From Chloroflexota bacterium (GTDB lineage: Bacteria > Chloroflexota > Anaerolineae > Anaerolineales > Anaerolineaceae): DNA of 64,000 bases. The first letter of the stretch is position 1. The number at the start of each line of letters is the position of its first letter. The translations under genes were made by a program, and so were the position numbers. Shown piece by piece: positions 26,345 through 36,618 of the stretch. The notes beneath the pieces are model-generated. The model was not told the DNA's origin. It did not search any database and was given only the letters and a program-made list of their open reading frames with translations. Location of the stretch: positions 61,014 to 125,013 of the forward strand of contig JAMCRR010000006.1 of the NCBI GenBank assembly GCA_023381565.1. Direction: 5' to 3'.

Positions 26345-28290
26345 CAGATGGTCGCTTTTTCTTTCATAAAGTCCCACACCCAGCCAACTCCCAATTCTTC
26401 CAGTTTGGCCTGGGTAGGCCGGCCCTGAGCATCCCAGCCCATCATGCCGTAGTAAAGATGCTTAGCCTGCTCAAAATCTTCGCGGTTGATGGCGTGCCCT
26501 TTCAAGCTCCCGGCACGCATCGGTTCAAAGAAACGCTCTGGCAGCGTGTCATCGCTCGCATCGAAGCCCATCATCACGTTAAAAGCACGCGCCATGGTGA
26601 CACCACGCTCGCCGGCCTTCATCAGATCGAACAGGCTGGTGCGCCAACCTGTGACGCTCTGCAAGACCTCCACCAGCATATTGAGGCTGAGAGCGCGGAA
26701 CTCGGGCACCGCCGTGAAGATGCACCAGTCGAGCACATCGTGAAAGCCCCAAATATATTGAAGGTACACAAACAGGCGCACTTTCGCCCCAGATAGATCT
26801 TCCGCGGGTACCGGATCGATCAGACCGGCGGGTGAGAGATCTTCGAGGTCCACCCAGTCATATTCCGTGTTGAAAGAGCCTGGCCTGGTAAACCAGGGAT
26901 CGTGAGCAGCCTGGAGGTGATCCGCTCCGGTAGGAGAGACGGCATAACCGAGGCCCACTCCCCACTTCCCGCGCGGCTCGTGGTTGGGCAGCTCCTGGCC
27001 CTTGACCTGCATGGCATATTTCTCGGTGCCGCGGCCAATCGTACGCGCAGCCCGCAGGCTGCCCTCGGCCAGCAGATTGCCAAACCCTGTGCGGGCCGCG
27101 ATTTGCTCGATCAGCTGCAGGTTCTTCTCAGGCGTATTCCAATGAAAGCAGATCCCACCGGTATCCGCCAGAGTCAGCAACCCGCGCTCGAAGCATTCGG
27201 TCGCCCAAGATAAAGAGGCGCCGGTGGAAATCGTATCGAGGCCAAGCTTATTGCACAGCTCATTGCAAGCGCCTACGGCGTAAATATCATCGACGCCCAG
27301 GTTAGAACCGAGCAGGCCGATGGATTCATACTCCGGGCCTCCATACTCACGGGTGACCTTGAAAGCGCCTTTTTCACCTTCAACCGAGCGCTTGCAAGAT
27401 TCCGCACAGGCGAAGCAGGTTTCTGTCTTACCATCCAACACGCGTTTCATGGTCTCGCCGCCGATACCCTCGGCTCCTGCGAAAGAGCCGTCCTGGAAGT
27501 TGTAAGTCGGTAAGATACCCTGCACACTGACGGGGACGATGCCCTTTGCGGTGCCAAGCTCGTGATGCAAGGTCAACGAGGGGCCAATCTTGGTACCCTT
27601 CGAGAACCATTTGGCCAGTTTGTTAAGCCCCTCCGGGTCGGCGATCTTGAGCTTGCGGTACGAGCCTTTGACGGCAATCGCCCGCAAGTTCTTCGAGCCA
27701 AACACAGCCCCCAACCCACCGCGCCCGTGGAAGTTGCGCAGATCGGCGGTTACATTGGCATAGCGCACCAGGTTCTCACCGGCTGGACCGCACTGCAGGA
27801 TGCGGATTTTCGGACCATGTTCAAGGCGCAGGATATCTTCCACCTCCCCGGTGACCTTACCCCATAGGTGCGCGGCCGGGCGCAGCTCGACTGTCTCATC
27901 TTGAATGTACAGGAAGACCGGCTGTGGAGAACGTCCTTCGATGATTATCCCATCGTACCCGGCAAACTTTAGCTCAGGTCCCCACCAGCCGCCACACTGC
28001 GAGTCGGCCAACCCGCCGGTGAGGGGTGAAAGGGCGGCGCAGGTATGGCGGGCCTGACCAGAGATCGGCGCGCCGGTGACCACCGAAGTCATCAAGACCA
28101 GCTTGTTTTCCGGCGCCAGCGGGTCAGTACCAGGAGCCAGCTCGCGGATCAGGTAATACAGGGCCAGATTTCGACCACCCAGGTAACGACGGTAGACTTT
28201 TTCCCCGGGCGCCTCAACGTTGACCTGCCCAGTGGACAGATTGACCCGTAAGATCCTGTTCCAGAAGCCATTAAAGGTTTGTTCCATCAA
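26344..28290 (-). CDS. Aldehyde:ferredoxin oxidoreductase (tungsten/molybdenum)
   Basis: 648 residues, normal length for the AOR family. N-terminal pterin-binding domain (LGGRNLALYYLIRELAPGTD, then GGWWGPELKFAGYDGIIIEG); the iron-sulfur ligands Cys292, Cys295 and Cys299 (TCFACAESCK) and Cys523 (LDWCIF) are all present. It would oxidise an aldehyde to a carboxylate with ferredoxin as electron acceptor, in the cytosol of an anaerobe. It is co-translated with the MoaD-like gene. In this operon it may oxidise the aldehyde fragment of the sugar in parallel with the NAD-linked dehydrogenase. Confidence 0.93.
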   Translation of the reverse strand: MMEQTFNGFWNRILRVNLSTGQVNVEAPGEKVYRRYLGGRNLALYYLIRELAPGTDPLAPENKLVLMTSVVTGAPISGQARHTCAALSPLTGGLADSQCGGWWGPELKFAGYDGIIIEGRSPQPVFLYIQDETVELRPAAHLWGKVTGEVEDILRLEHGPKIRILQCGPAGENLVRYANVTADLRNFHGRGGLGAVFGSKNLRAIAVKGSYRKLKIADPEGLNKLAKWFSKGTKIGPSLTLHHELGTAKGIVPVSVQGILPTYNFQDGSFAGAEGIGGETMKRVLDGKTETCFACAESCKRSVEGEKGAFKVTREYGGPEYESIGLLGSNLGVDDIYAVGACNELCNKLGLDTISTGASLSWATECFERGLLTLADTGGICFHWNTPEKNLQLIEQIAARTGFGNLLAEGSLRAARTIGRGTEKYAMQVKGQELPNHEPRGKWGVGLGYAVSPTGADHLQAAHDPWFTRPGSFNTEYDWVDLEDLSPAGLIDPVPAEDLSGAKVRLFVYLQYIWGFHDVLDWCIFTAVPEFRALSLNMLVEVLQSVTGWRTSLFDLMKAGERGVTMARAFNVMMGFDASDDTLPERFFEPMRAGSLKGHAINREDFEQAKHLYYGMMGWDAQGRPTQAKLEELGVGWVWDFMKEKATI

Positions 28291-28366
28291 TGCTCCCTCC
28301 CAAGATTATTATCTATCTGCGAACTCATTCCCTGTTCTCCTGGATCAACAAACCAGTCGCGGCTTA

Positions 28367-29743
28367 CTACCACACCTGATAGCGGATCCCGGCCAGACGG
28401 CAGAAGGCGATCAATTCTTCTTCCAGATTGCCGGAGATCATGTGAATATGATTCGAGCCAAATACCGAGAGGAAATCTTCTCCGGCTGCAGAGCGAACAA
28501 CTGCTTTCGGAAAAGCAGGGGTCACCAATCCCGCTTCAGAAGGTGCCGGCGTGATCACTTCGCCTCGCACGATCGCCATCCAATACTCGCCGTCTTTGCG
28601 GCACAAGCGCCCCAGGGTGACCGGTTGAGGGGTGACTGTGCCGGGAATTGCCCCACCGCCGCCGCGGCCAAAAGCATGGGCCTCCATGTGGAAAGCCGAG
28701 AGACCGCTCGGGTCCTTTTGGGTGGCAGCAAAGGCAGGGGGAATTGCACCACAATTGGCCAGGGTCCAAAGACCGGTCACCCGATTAAACCAGCGCAGGT
28801 CCATCAGCGCAACGGGTTGCCCGCCGGAAAGCAAATGCATCACCTGCATGGTCAGCGCGCCATCGGCATCGGACTCGCAGGCATGTATGGTAATCTCTTT
28901 CTTCCCATCCGCATCGAGGGTGCTGTTGCTCAGCAAGTGGGCCACACACTGGCAGACGTACCCATCGCTGAGCTCTGGCTGGCATTTAACCCCGGTGAAA
29001 TCCAGCTGGTAGCGCTCCGCTAACTGCCGGGTAGCCAGGTAGCTGCGTACCTGCTTTTCCAACACAGGAGGCTGAAATAACCCACTGAAGCTGATCTTAC
29101 CCAATCGCTGCCGGAACCAGTGCAGGTGGCGCTTGACCTCCTCCGTTGGGAGTGATTCCGCAGTCTGAATGATCTCAGCCTGGTCGATAAATTGTATATC
29201 GACCCCAAACAGGCGCTGCCATTGGGCCGGGTCGGCGACGGTCGTGAAGATTCCCAGGGCTCCGCCGCCAAACAAGCCGAGCGTCTGGCCGCGCAGCTCC
29301 GCCAGCGCCGCAGCCGCCCGTGCAAACGCGCGTACGCGCGCCCGGTTTTCTTCTTCGCAATGATCGAAGACGCGAAAATGAGCTTTCCCGATCTGGTCCA
29401 GCGCACCCCCCGCGCCGAGTATCCCCACCATCGAAGAAGTCTCAGGGCGGCCGTTGCCTAACAAGAGCAACGGCAGGGAAAGCTGGTTAGCGAGTCTTAT
29501 CGCAAAGATGGGGTTGCCCCAGATCGGCAGGTGAATGACCAGCGAACTGGCTTTGTAGGCATTCACCTGTTGGGCAAATCCATTGGCATCCTGCGGAGAG
29601 CAGATGATCTCGGATTCTACCGGCCTGAACTCGCTGCGCAGCCAATCGATAGCCTGCAGCTCCTCCTCGACCAGCGGCATGCGCCGTTCCAAAAAGTCGA
29701 TGCGGCTATCTGCGATATGTGCCACTGCCATACGGATATTCAT
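28367..29743 (-). CDS. L-fucose/L-arabinose isomerase-like protein
   Basis: 458 residues of the FucI/AraA fold. An N-terminal Rossmann-like part (SSLVIHLPIWGNP; GILGAGGALDQIGKAHFRV) precedes the metal-site segment with Glu in GVKCQPELSDG, Glu/Asp in HACESDADGA, and a late His in GSNHIHMISG. These enzymes interconvert an aldose and a ketose with Mn2+. Substrate specificity varies widely among relatives, so the sugar is not assigned. It lies 9 bases after the second permease gene and 76 bases before the oxidoreductase gene. Confidence 0.88.
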   Translation of the reverse strand: MNIRMAVAHIADSRIDFLERRMPLVEEELQAIDWLRSEFRPVESEIICSPQDANGFAQQVNAYKASSLVIHLPIWGNPIFAIRLANQLSLPLLLLGNGRPETSSMVGILGAGGALDQIGKAHFRVFDHCEEENRARVRAFARAAAALAELRGQTLGLFGGGALGIFTTVADPAQWQRLFGVDIQFIDQAEIIQTAESLPTEEVKRHLHWFRQRLGKISFSGLFQPPVLEKQVRSYLATRQLAERYQLDFTGVKCQPELSDGYVCQCVAHLLSNSTLDADGKKEITIHACESDADGALTMQVMHLLSGGQPVALMDLRWFNRVTGLWTLANCGAIPPAFAATQKDPSGLSAFHMEAHAFGRGGGGAIPGTVTPQPVTLGRLCRKDGEYWMAIVRGEVITPAPSEAGLVTPAFPKAVVRSAAGEDFLSVFGSNHIHMISGNLEEELIAFCRLAGIRYQVW

Positions 29744-29752
29744 GGGAGACCC

Positions 29753-30721
29753 CTAGTTCTGCTTACGGGCGCTGTTCAAATACACGGCCAGCAGGATGAC
29801 CACACCTTTAATCGCCGGCTGGACGGTTGGAGGAACACCCAGTAAGTTCATGATATTGTTGAGTACGGCCAATATAACCACACCGATAAAAGTCCCCAGG
29901 ATAGTTCCAACCCCGCCCGAGAGACTGGCTCCGCCAATGGAAACTGCCGCGATCGTGTCGAGTGGCAGCCAGTTGCCTGCCTGCGGATCGCCCATGCCAA
30001 CTCGCGAGACGAATAAGATCCCGCCCGCGCAGCACAGGATGCCCGAGATGACGTACACGGCCATCTTGACGGTGCGAGTGGGGATGCCCGAGAGGAAGGC
30101 GGCGCGCTCATTCCCACCGATTGAGAAGCTGAAGTGCCCGTAGCTGGTGCGCAGGTATAAACCCATCGCCGCCAGGAAGATCAGGCAGACGATTAATGGG
30201 TAAGGGATCCCCATCACTCCGGTGGTATAAAAATCGGTCAGGTTGGTGGGGAGCTCTGTTCCGGCGAAGCCGGTATAGACTGCCCCTCCGCCACTGACCA
30301 CTTTAGCGATCGAGTAACCAATCTGGCTGGTAGCGAGGGTGACTACGAACGCAGGCAGCCGGGCATAGGTAACCAGCACGCCATTGACCATCCCGAAGGC
30401 CACTGCGGCAATCAAAGAGATCAAAATGGCTGCTCCCATCCCATAATCCTGGAAGGAGATCAGCAGCACGCTGGTCACAGCCACCATTGCCCCCAGGCTG
30501 AGGTCGATACCACCGGTAACGATCACCAGCAATTGACCCAGGGCGATGACAATCAACATGGCATTCTGGTAGATCAGGTTCACCAGGTTCTTAGGCTGCA
30601 GAAAGACGCCATCTGAAACCAGCGCGGCCAGCACCATCATGCCAATCAAGATTGATAGGATCTTCAAAACTCCCTGGGTGTCGAAACTTTGCTCGCGGTA
30701 TGTGCGGTTGATCGCTTGCAT
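29753..30721 (-). CDS. CUT2 sugar ABC transporter permease (RbsC-like), second copy
   Basis: A 322-residue inner-membrane permease with eight to ten membrane helices. Family signatures are GQLLVIVTGGIDLSLGAMVA and the late SIGGASLSGGVGTILGTFIGV. It follows the other RbsC-like gene by 11 bases; the two probably form a heterodimer. It moves the sugar delivered by the binding lipoprotein, powered by the fused ATPase. Confidence 0.93.
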   Translation of the reverse strand: MQAINRTYREQSFDTQGVLKILSILIGMMVLAALVSDGVFLQPKNLVNLIYQNAMLIVIALGQLLVIVTGGIDLSLGAMVAVTSVLLISFQDYGMGAAILISLIAAVAFGMVNGVLVTYARLPAFVVTLATSQIGYSIAKVVSGGGAVYTGFAGTELPTNLTDFYTTGVMGIPYPLIVCLIFLAAMGLYLRTSYGHFSFSIGGNERAAFLSGIPTRTVKMAVYVISGILCCAGGILFVSRVGMGDPQAGNWLPLDTIAAVSIGGASLSGGVGTILGTFIGVVILAVLNNIMNLLGVPPTVQPAIKGVVILLAVYLNSARKQN

Positions 30722-30732
30722 AAGAGGTCTCC

Positions 30733-31692
30733 TCAGTGGGTGGTGTGGACGCGGCGTATCTGGCTGAGGGCCACAGCAGCCAGGATGAGCACTCCTTTGA
30801 TCGTGCCCTGCCAGTAGGGAGAGATGCCAACCAGGTTGAGGATGCTGTTGATGACCCCAAACAACAGCACGCCAACCACCGTTCCAGAAACGGAACCCAC
30901 TCCGCCGAACAAGCTGCCGCCGCCCACCATCACCGCGGCAATGCTTTCCATCTCATAATTGGTGCCGCCGATAGGCGAACCGGAGCTCAGGCGGGCGGTC
31001 CAGATAATGCCGCCAATTGCCGTTAACAGCCCCGAAAGGCCGTAGACCAGAAGCTTTACGTTCTTTACGTCGACGCCAGAGAGGCGAGCACTTTCTTCTC
31101 CACCCCCCACAGCATAAATATGCCGGCCAATCCGGCGGTTCTTCAAGAAGAAAGCCAGGCCAACCCCCAGGAGGATCCATAGAATCGCAGAAACAGGGAT
31201 ACCCAACAGGTTTGCGCGTCCAAAATCGACAAAGGATTCGATCTCGATCGAGATCGGCTTCGCATCGGCAATGAGCAGAGCCAGACCTCGAGCAATGCCC
31301 AGGCTGCCAAGGGTAACCACGAAGGCTGGGATTCGGGTGCGAGAGACGATGAAACCTGTCGCAAAACCCAGCAGAGCGCTGGCGATCAGACCGCTGATAA
31401 CGGCAACCGTGATACCGAAAGAGCGCATCATGTAGGCTGTGACAATGGAGGTGAGGGCCACGAGCGACCCCTGCGAAAGGTCGATGCCAGCCGTGAGGAT
31501 CACCAATAATTGGCCGAGGGCCAGGAAGCCAATAATGGCGTACTGGTAGAGGATCGCTGACAGGTTGAGGCCGGTCAGGAAATTTTCAACAAAAAGTGAG
31601 CCGATCAGAAAGACAATCAACAGCGCCACCATGGCGGTATTGCGACCGGCCCAGGCGGTAAGGCGTGCAGGAGATGCGATTTTCATACTCAT
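30733..31692 (-). CDS. CUT2 sugar ABC transporter permease (RbsC-like), first copy
   Basis: A 319-residue multi-helix permease with GQLLVILTAGIDLSQGSLVA and VGGGSLFGGVGSVSGTVVGV, the hallmarks of the ribose/xylose class. The start codon overlaps the end of the ATPase gene by four bases (ATGA), so it is coupled to it. It is paralogous to the next gene, with clear sequence divergence. Confidence 0.93.
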   Translation of the reverse strand: MSMKIASPARLTAWAGRNTAMVALLIVFLIGSLFVENFLTGLNLSAILYQYAIIGFLALGQLLVILTAGIDLSQGSLVALTSIVTAYMMRSFGITVAVISGLIASALLGFATGFIVSRTRIPAFVVTLGSLGIARGLALLIADAKPISIEIESFVDFGRANLLGIPVSAILWILLGVGLAFFLKNRRIGRHIYAVGGGEESARLSGVDVKNVKLLVYGLSGLLTAIGGIIWTARLSSGSPIGGTNYEMESIAAVMVGGGSLFGGVGSVSGTVVGVLLFGVINSILNLVGISPYWQGTIKGVLILAAVALSQIRRVHTTH

Positions 31693-33197
31693 ACCGCTTC
31701 TCCTTCTAATTGCAAGGCGACGGAGAGGATCTTTTCCTCAGTTGCCTGATCCGCAGTCAGGTCCCCGGCGATACACCCTTTCGCCATCACCAAGATGCGG
31801 TCTGCCTGGGTGAGGATTTCGGGCAGATCCGAAGAGATCATCAGGATGGCCTTACCCTGTTCTTTCAACTTCTGCATGATCTTATATATTTCCATGCGGG
31901 CGCCTACATCTACGCCACGGGTGGGCTCATCAAGTATCATGACATCGCACTTAGCCATGAGCAATTTTGAGAGAACGACTTTCTGTTGGTTGCCTCCGCT
32001 CATGTAAATCACCTGGATATTGGGCCGCGGAGGGCGGATGTCGACTGCAGAAACCATCTCTGCGACAGCCGATCTCACCCGCTTCCAATCCACCAACCCA
32101 AAGCGCGAGGTTTTTTCAACCTGGCTGTATGCCATATTCTCACCCATCGAGCGGACCGGCACCAGCCCCTCTTCTTTACGGCTCTCAGGCAGCATGCCGA
32201 TACCCAGCTCGAGGGCTTTCCTGGGAGATTTCACCACGACCAAGTTGCCTTTCAGGTAGATTTTGCCTGAGTTCAAAGGGTCGGCTCCAATCAGCAAACG
32301 GGCCATTTCAGTCCGGCCTGCGCCCACCAGCCCAGCCACGCCAATGATCTCCCCCCGGCGCAGGGAGAAGCTGACATCGCGAACCACGCCGTCGCGCACC
32401 AAATGCTCGGCGCGGAAAACCTCTTCACCAAAGTGGTTGTTCCCGTTGCGCCTGGAAAGATCGATGTCCCGCCCGACCATAGCTTTGACGATCGTGTTTT
32501 TGTCAAACTTGCTAACCACTCCGGTTCGTATCAAGCAGCCATCGCGCAGCACAGTGACACGGTCTCCGATTTCAAATATCTCTTCCATGTGGTGGGAAAT
32601 ATACAGAAGGGCGATACCCTGGAATTTTAAGTCACGGATAATACCAAACAACCTCTCAACCTCAGAGCTGGTAAAAACGGCAGTGGGTTCATCGAGGATC
32701 AGGATTTTACTATTGAGCGCCAGGGCTTTAGCAATAGCCACCATCTGCTGATAAGCAACCTTCAACGTGCCCACCGGAACGTCCACATCGATCTGGACGC
32801 CCCAATTGTTCAAGATCTGTGATGCTCGCCGGCGGGCGGCAACCCAATCGATGTTGCCCGAGCGCTTGAGAGGTTCGATACCCAACGAGATATTCTCGAC
32901 CGCGCTGAGGGATGGGATGAGGTCGATCTCCTGGTAGATGGTGTTAATCCCGTTCTCACGCGCCCAGCGAGGGGTGATGTTGTGCAGGCCCTGGCCCTGG
33001 TAGTGGATCGTGCCGTTGTCGGGCGTATACGCTCCCGACATGATCTTGATGAGGGTTGACTTGCCGGCGCCATTTTCTCCTACCAGGCAGTGCACTTCGC
33101 CCGGGTACAGGTCGATGTCGACTGCCTTGAGCACCTGAATGCCCGAGAAGGATTTGCATATATTGCGCATGCTGAGAACAGGAGACGGATTATCCAC
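31689..33197 (-). CDS. CUT2 sugar ABC transporter ATPase (RbsA/MglA-like)
   Basis: 502 residues with two tandem ABC domains. The first has Walker A GENGAGKSTL and Walker B LILDEPTAVF. The second has a weakened Walker A (GLVGAGRTEMARLL) but a clear signature (MSGGNQQKVVLSKLL) and Walker B VMILDEPTRGVD. An unequal pair like this is normal for sugar ATPases. It energises the two adjacent permeases. The 168-base gap from the binding-protein gene probably contains a processing hairpin that lowers expression relative to the binding protein. Confidence 0.95.
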   Translation of the reverse strand: MDNPSPVLSMRNICKSFSGIQVLKAVDIDLYPGEVHCLVGENGAGKSTLIKIMSGAYTPDNGTIHYQGQGLHNITPRWARENGINTIYQEIDLIPSLSAVENISLGIEPLKRSGNIDWVAARRRASQILNNWGVQIDVDVPVGTLKVAYQQMVAIAKALALNSKILILDEPTAVFTSSEVERLFGIIRDLKFQGIALLYISHHMEEIFEIGDRVTVLRDGCLIRTGVVSKFDKNTIVKAMVGRDIDLSRRNGNNHFGEEVFRAEHLVRDGVVRDVSFSLRRGEIIGVAGLVGAGRTEMARLLIGADPLNSGKIYLKGNLVVVKSPRKALELGIGMLPESRKEEGLVPVRSMGENMAYSQVEKTSRFGLVDWKRVRSAVAEMVSAVDIRPPRPNIQVIYMSGGNQQKVVLSKLLMAKCDVMILDEPTRGVDVGARMEIYKIMQKLKEQGKAILMISSDLPEILTQADRILVMAKGCIAGDLTADQATEEKILSVALQLEGEAV

Positions 33198-33365
33198 CGG
33201 AAATGCTCCTCTTTGATATGTGAAGGGAAGGCATGCTATAATCGCCTTGGCCTTTCCACAGGTCTTGCTGGTTTGAGCGCCTGCCGACCCTTGGGAGGGC
33301 CATTTTGTCTAAAGACCCATGGAGGAAAGCCATCTCATGCCTCCCCTTCATTAGTACCAGTCGAA

Positions 33366-34397
33366 TTAGAATTCCAGCCCTGCGGCTTTGATGCTGTCGA
33401 GGTAGGTCTGAGCCTCAGCTTTCTTGGAGGCGTCGAAGACTTTGATATCCACCTGCTGGCGGGCATCGACAGCCTTACCTGAGAGGATAGCCAGGCAAGA
33501 GGCGACTGCCTTCTCACCGAAATACGGCGGAGTCTGGGTCTCACGGGCAATCTCACCAGCGACAACCGCTTCGATAGCCTTCACATGCCCGCCTTCGCCC
33601 ACTACATAACCCAACAGCTCAGAACGCCCGGCGTTCTTAATGGCTTCGAGCGCGCCCATGGTCATGTCGCTGTAGTCCGAGCGCACAACGTCGATCTCGC
33701 CCTTGGGGAAGCGCTGCAAAAAGTCTTCCATTACTTTCATGCCGCCGTCCTTGGTGAAGCCAGCATCGGAGGTGGCAACCACCTTGATATCAGGATACTG
33801 CGCCATGACTTCATCCCAACCCTTGTTAGCATCGATCACGGGAGAAGCACCAGCCAGACCCTGGACGTGCACCACATTGCCCTTGGCCGAGCCGTACTTG
33901 GCTTTGAGCAACTCAACGGTCTTCTCAGCCAACAGCTTGCCGGAGAGCACATGGCTCTGGGTGATCTCGGTCTTGTACATCCCCTGCCCAGGGGTAGCTT
34001 CAATCGTGCGATCGATGATTACCAGGGGTACTTTAGCGTCATCCGCAAGCTTGACCACTGGGGCGGAGGCTTTAGATTCAAGCGGGGAAACGATCAAGCA
34101 GTCGGGTTTCTGAGCCAGCATGTTCTCGACATCGGCCAACTGCTTGGAAGGGTCCTGGTTGGCGTCGGCAGTGATGGTCTTACCGCCGGCCTTAGCAACC
34201 TGAGCTTCCATGTCTTTCTGGTTCGTAACGCGCCAGGCGTTGACCAGCTCAGCCTGCGAATAGGCAAAGACGAGCTGCTTGGCAGGAGCCGCAGCTTGAG
34301 GTTGGGTAGCAGCGGGCGCCTGGATAGCGGCAGGAGCGCAAGCCGCCAAAAGTGTGGCAATCAAGACAACGAGCGAGACGATCTTCAGGTGTTTCAT
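33366..34397 (-). CDS. Sugar-binding lipoprotein (RbsB-like)
   Basis: 343 residues. Signal ending in lipobox LLAAC, a Pro/Ala/Gln spacer to about residue 38, then a periplasmic-binding-protein type I fold: VFAYSQAELVNAWRV, DCLIVSPLESKASAPVV, VPLVIIDRTIEA. It would capture a monosaccharide or polyol outside the cell for the RbsA/RbsC partners. Position in the operon between the epimerase-like gene and the ATPase supports this. Ligand unknown. Confidence 0.93.
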   Translation of the reverse strand: MKHLKIVSLVVLIATLLAACAPAAIQAPAATQPQAAAPAKQLVFAYSQAELVNAWRVTNQKDMEAQVAKAGGKTITADANQDPSKQLADVENMLAQKPDCLIVSPLESKASAPVVKLADDAKVPLVIIDRTIEATPGQGMYKTEITQSHVLSGKLLAEKTVELLKAKYGSAKGNVVHVQGLAGASPVIDANKGWDEVMAQYPDIKVVATSDAGFTKDGGMKVMEDFLQRFPKGEIDVVRSDYSDMTMGALEAIKNAGRSELLGYVVGEGGHVKAIEAVVAGEIARETQTPPYFGEKAVASCLAILSGKAVDARQQVDIKVFDASKKAEAQTYLDSIKAAGLEF

Positions 34398-34454
34398 GAC
34401 TTTCCTCCAAGGGGTCGAACAGGGTTGATGGGTTTTGGTTTTCGATCCAACAGA

Positions 34455-35519
34455 TTATCGGATGGTACCGTCAAGCTCTACCGAATTCACCGTTTCACAA
34501 CCGGTAATGGCCGTGGCTGTGAGTGCAACGCTAAGAGAACCACCTCCTTTCAAGCGGATTTGATTGCCCGCCCGGATGGCTTCATCCAGGTTATTGGGAA
34601 TGCTCGACCAGGGTTCCAGGGCGATCACATAGGCACGATCGTACCAGGGGTAACCGCCTGATTTGCCGTATACCTGCCAGAACCACAGGTAGGGAAGTAC
34701 TTTTTCATCCCAGGCAAGGCCAAACCCGAGCTGCTTCTCAGGGTCAAGAACGGCATACCAGCCTGCGGAAAGCCCGGTCAGATACAGCAGCTCAGAAAAG
34801 CCGCCATCGGAACCAGGTACGCGAGAAAGGTCAATCTTGCGTCCGTCAGCTTCGGCGATGGGCCAGGGGAACTCCACACCCTCGGTGAGGATGCTGCTGG
34901 AAGCAAAACGCGGGCTGTGGGTTCGGGCCGCCTGGGCCGGGACGAACACATGCACTCCCTCGTGCAAGAAGGGAGCGCCGAGAGCAGGATGGTGGCCCCA
35001 CATGAACTCCTGATCTTCCGGCGAAAGGTTGGTCACCTTTTCCTCGATGAAGAGGGAGGGCCGGCGGCTCACCAGGCGCATCACGCGCTCCAGGCGAAAG
35101 GGGGTGCGGATGCAGTCCACCGTCAACCGGACAGCCACGCATTCAGGGGTGTCGGTGAGAATTTCGCAGTCCCACCCGAGGGAGGTCACTTCACCGTGCA
35201 ACCCCAGCTCGGCCCCCCGGTAGGTCACCGGCCCGCCTCCCGGCAAGACTTCCTGCCACCCACCGTGGTAGGAATCCAGAAATGCTCCGAAAGCATCGGC
35301 TTTAGTCGGGGTAAAACGGTCGGGGCGCACCAAACCGGCAGGCGAGCGCCAGAGGAAATCGGTATCGGAGGGTTTGTACAAGAACTGATAGATGTCTGCG
35401 CCTTTATCGAGAAGCACACCTACCCGAATGAGCTCGTTTTCCAAGATCAGGGCCCTTATTCCCTTATAAACCAGATCGTCCTCGATCCGGCATGCATAAT
35501 GTCTGTATTCAGCTTTCAT
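34455..35519 (-). CDS. Aldose-1-epimerase-like protein (DUF4432)
   Basis: About 354 residues; the start MKAEYRH is chosen for GAGG seven bases upstream, not the longer opening. It has the galactose-mutarotase-like beta-sandwich pattern: ALILENELIRVGVLLDKGAD, FLDSYHGGWQEVLPGGG, FMWGHHPALGAPFL. Paired His and Glu residues are typical of sugar epimerases. A role as mutarotase for the imported sugar is the simplest reading. It is the second gene of the LacI operon. Confidence 0.85.
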   Translation of the reverse strand: MKAEYRHYACRIEDDLVYKGIRALILENELIRVGVLLDKGADIYQFLYKPSDTDFLWRSPAGLVRPDRFTPTKADAFGAFLDSYHGGWQEVLPGGGPVTYRGAELGLHGEVTSLGWDCEILTDTPECVAVRLTVDCIRTPFRLERVMRLVSRRPSLFIEEKVTNLSPEDQEFMWGHHPALGAPFLHEGVHVFVPAQAARTHSPRFASSSILTEGVEFPWPIAEADGRKIDLSRVPGSDGGFSELLYLTGLSAGWYAVLDPEKQLGFGLAWDEKVLPYLWFWQVYGKSGGYPWYDRAYVIALEPWSSIPNNLDEAIRAGNQIRLKGGGSLSVALTATAITGCETVNSVELDGTIR

Positions 35520-35579
35520 TTGATTTCCTCGACGCAGAAGGTCGAACGGACTCACAAAAGGGAAAAGGTTAGGGTTAGG

Positions 35580-36593
35580 TTAAGTGGTTTTCACAGGACC
35601 GGTAGAGCCGCGCACAATCAGCTCTACGTCCATGATCTGGCAGTGCGGGATAGGTTTCTTCTGCAGGATTTCAATCAGCATCCTGGCTGCGCATCTACCC
35701 TTCTCGTAAGCCGGCTGCCGGACCGTTGTCAGGGTCGGGTTTACATACATGGCCAGGGGGATATCATCGAAACCGACCACAGAGACATCCTCCGGAACGC
35801 GGAAGCCGCTTTCTTGGATCGCCTTGATCGCACCGACAGCCATGACGTCATTCGCCAGAAAGATAGCCGTAGGCGGATTGTCATCTTGCATCAGGAACCT
35901 GGCGGCATCATGCCCGCTCTCGGTCGAGGAGGTCTCCGGAACCAGTACCAGGCTGGGGTCATAGGGTAGGCCGTGTTTCTCGAGGGCAACACGGTGGCTG
36001 TTCATGCGTTCGATGGAGCTGGTAAGAGAGGGCTTTCCAATGTACGCGATGCGCCGGTGGCCGAGAGCGATCAGGTGTTCCATCACCAGCATGCCCCCCT
36101 GGTGGTTATCGATATCCACGTAAGTCATCGTCTCTTGTTCGGAGATCTTGGAGGTGGAAACAAAAGGCACTTCCTCGGCGTTCAAGGTCTCGATAATGTT
36201 TTTGTTGTAGGAACCAGGGCTGAGGAGGACAAAGCCCTCCACCCGTTTCTGGTGATAGATATCCATATAGTTGACATCGTGAGCATAGCAGAGCATGAGG
36301 TAGTAACCTTGCTCGTCTAATTCTGTGGATACACCCCGCATCACCTCGGTGTAAAACGCATTGGAGAAAACGTACTCGGCCTTGTGTGGAATTAGCAGGC
36401 CAATATGCTGGCTGCTGCTTTGCCGAGAAATGGCTTTGGCAAAGGCATTCGGTTGGAAGTTGTATTCATTGATCAAGGCCATGATTTTCTCGCGCGTTGC
36501 CGGATCGACGTCAGGCTTGTTGTTCAGTACGCGAGAAACCGTGGTCTTGGATACGCCTGCTTGTCTTGCGATTTCTCCAATGGTGATGTTCAT
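35580..36593 (-). CDS. LacI-family repressor of the sugar operon
   Basis: About 337 residues, starting at ATG 36593 ([18 protein letters not shown]); an upstream TTG is less likely. N-terminal helix-turn-helix ([20 protein letters not shown]) with the hinge [16 protein letters not shown], then a periplasmic-binding-like ligand domain. It lies at the head of the operon, directly after a promoter overlapped by operator-like palindromes, so it probably represses its own transcript and the ten downstream genes until the sugar binds. Confidence 0.95.
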   Translation of the reverse strand: MNITIGEIARQAGVSKTTVSRVLNNKPDVDPATREKIMALINEYNFQPNAFAKAISRQSSSQHIGLLIPHKAEYVFSNAFYTEVMRGVSTELDEQGYYLMLCYAHDVNYMDIYHQKRVEGFVLLSPGSYNKNIIETLNAEEVPFVSTSKISEQETMTYVDIDNHQGGMLVMEHLIALGHRRIAYIGKPSLTSSIERMNSHRVALEKHGLPYDPSLVLVPETSSTESGHDAARFLMQDDNPPTAIFLANDVMAVGAIKAIQESGFRVPEDVSVVGFDDIPLAMYVNPTLTTVRQPAYEKGRCAARMLIEILQKKPIPHCQIMDVELIVRGSTGPVKTT

Positions 36594-36618
36594 AATCGTT
36601 CTCAAGAGGAGGGAATTT

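Noticed and set aside
34917..35969. 350-residue plus-strand opening
   Set aside because: Antisense across the DUF4432 and LacI genes; codon pattern mirrors the real minus-strand frames.
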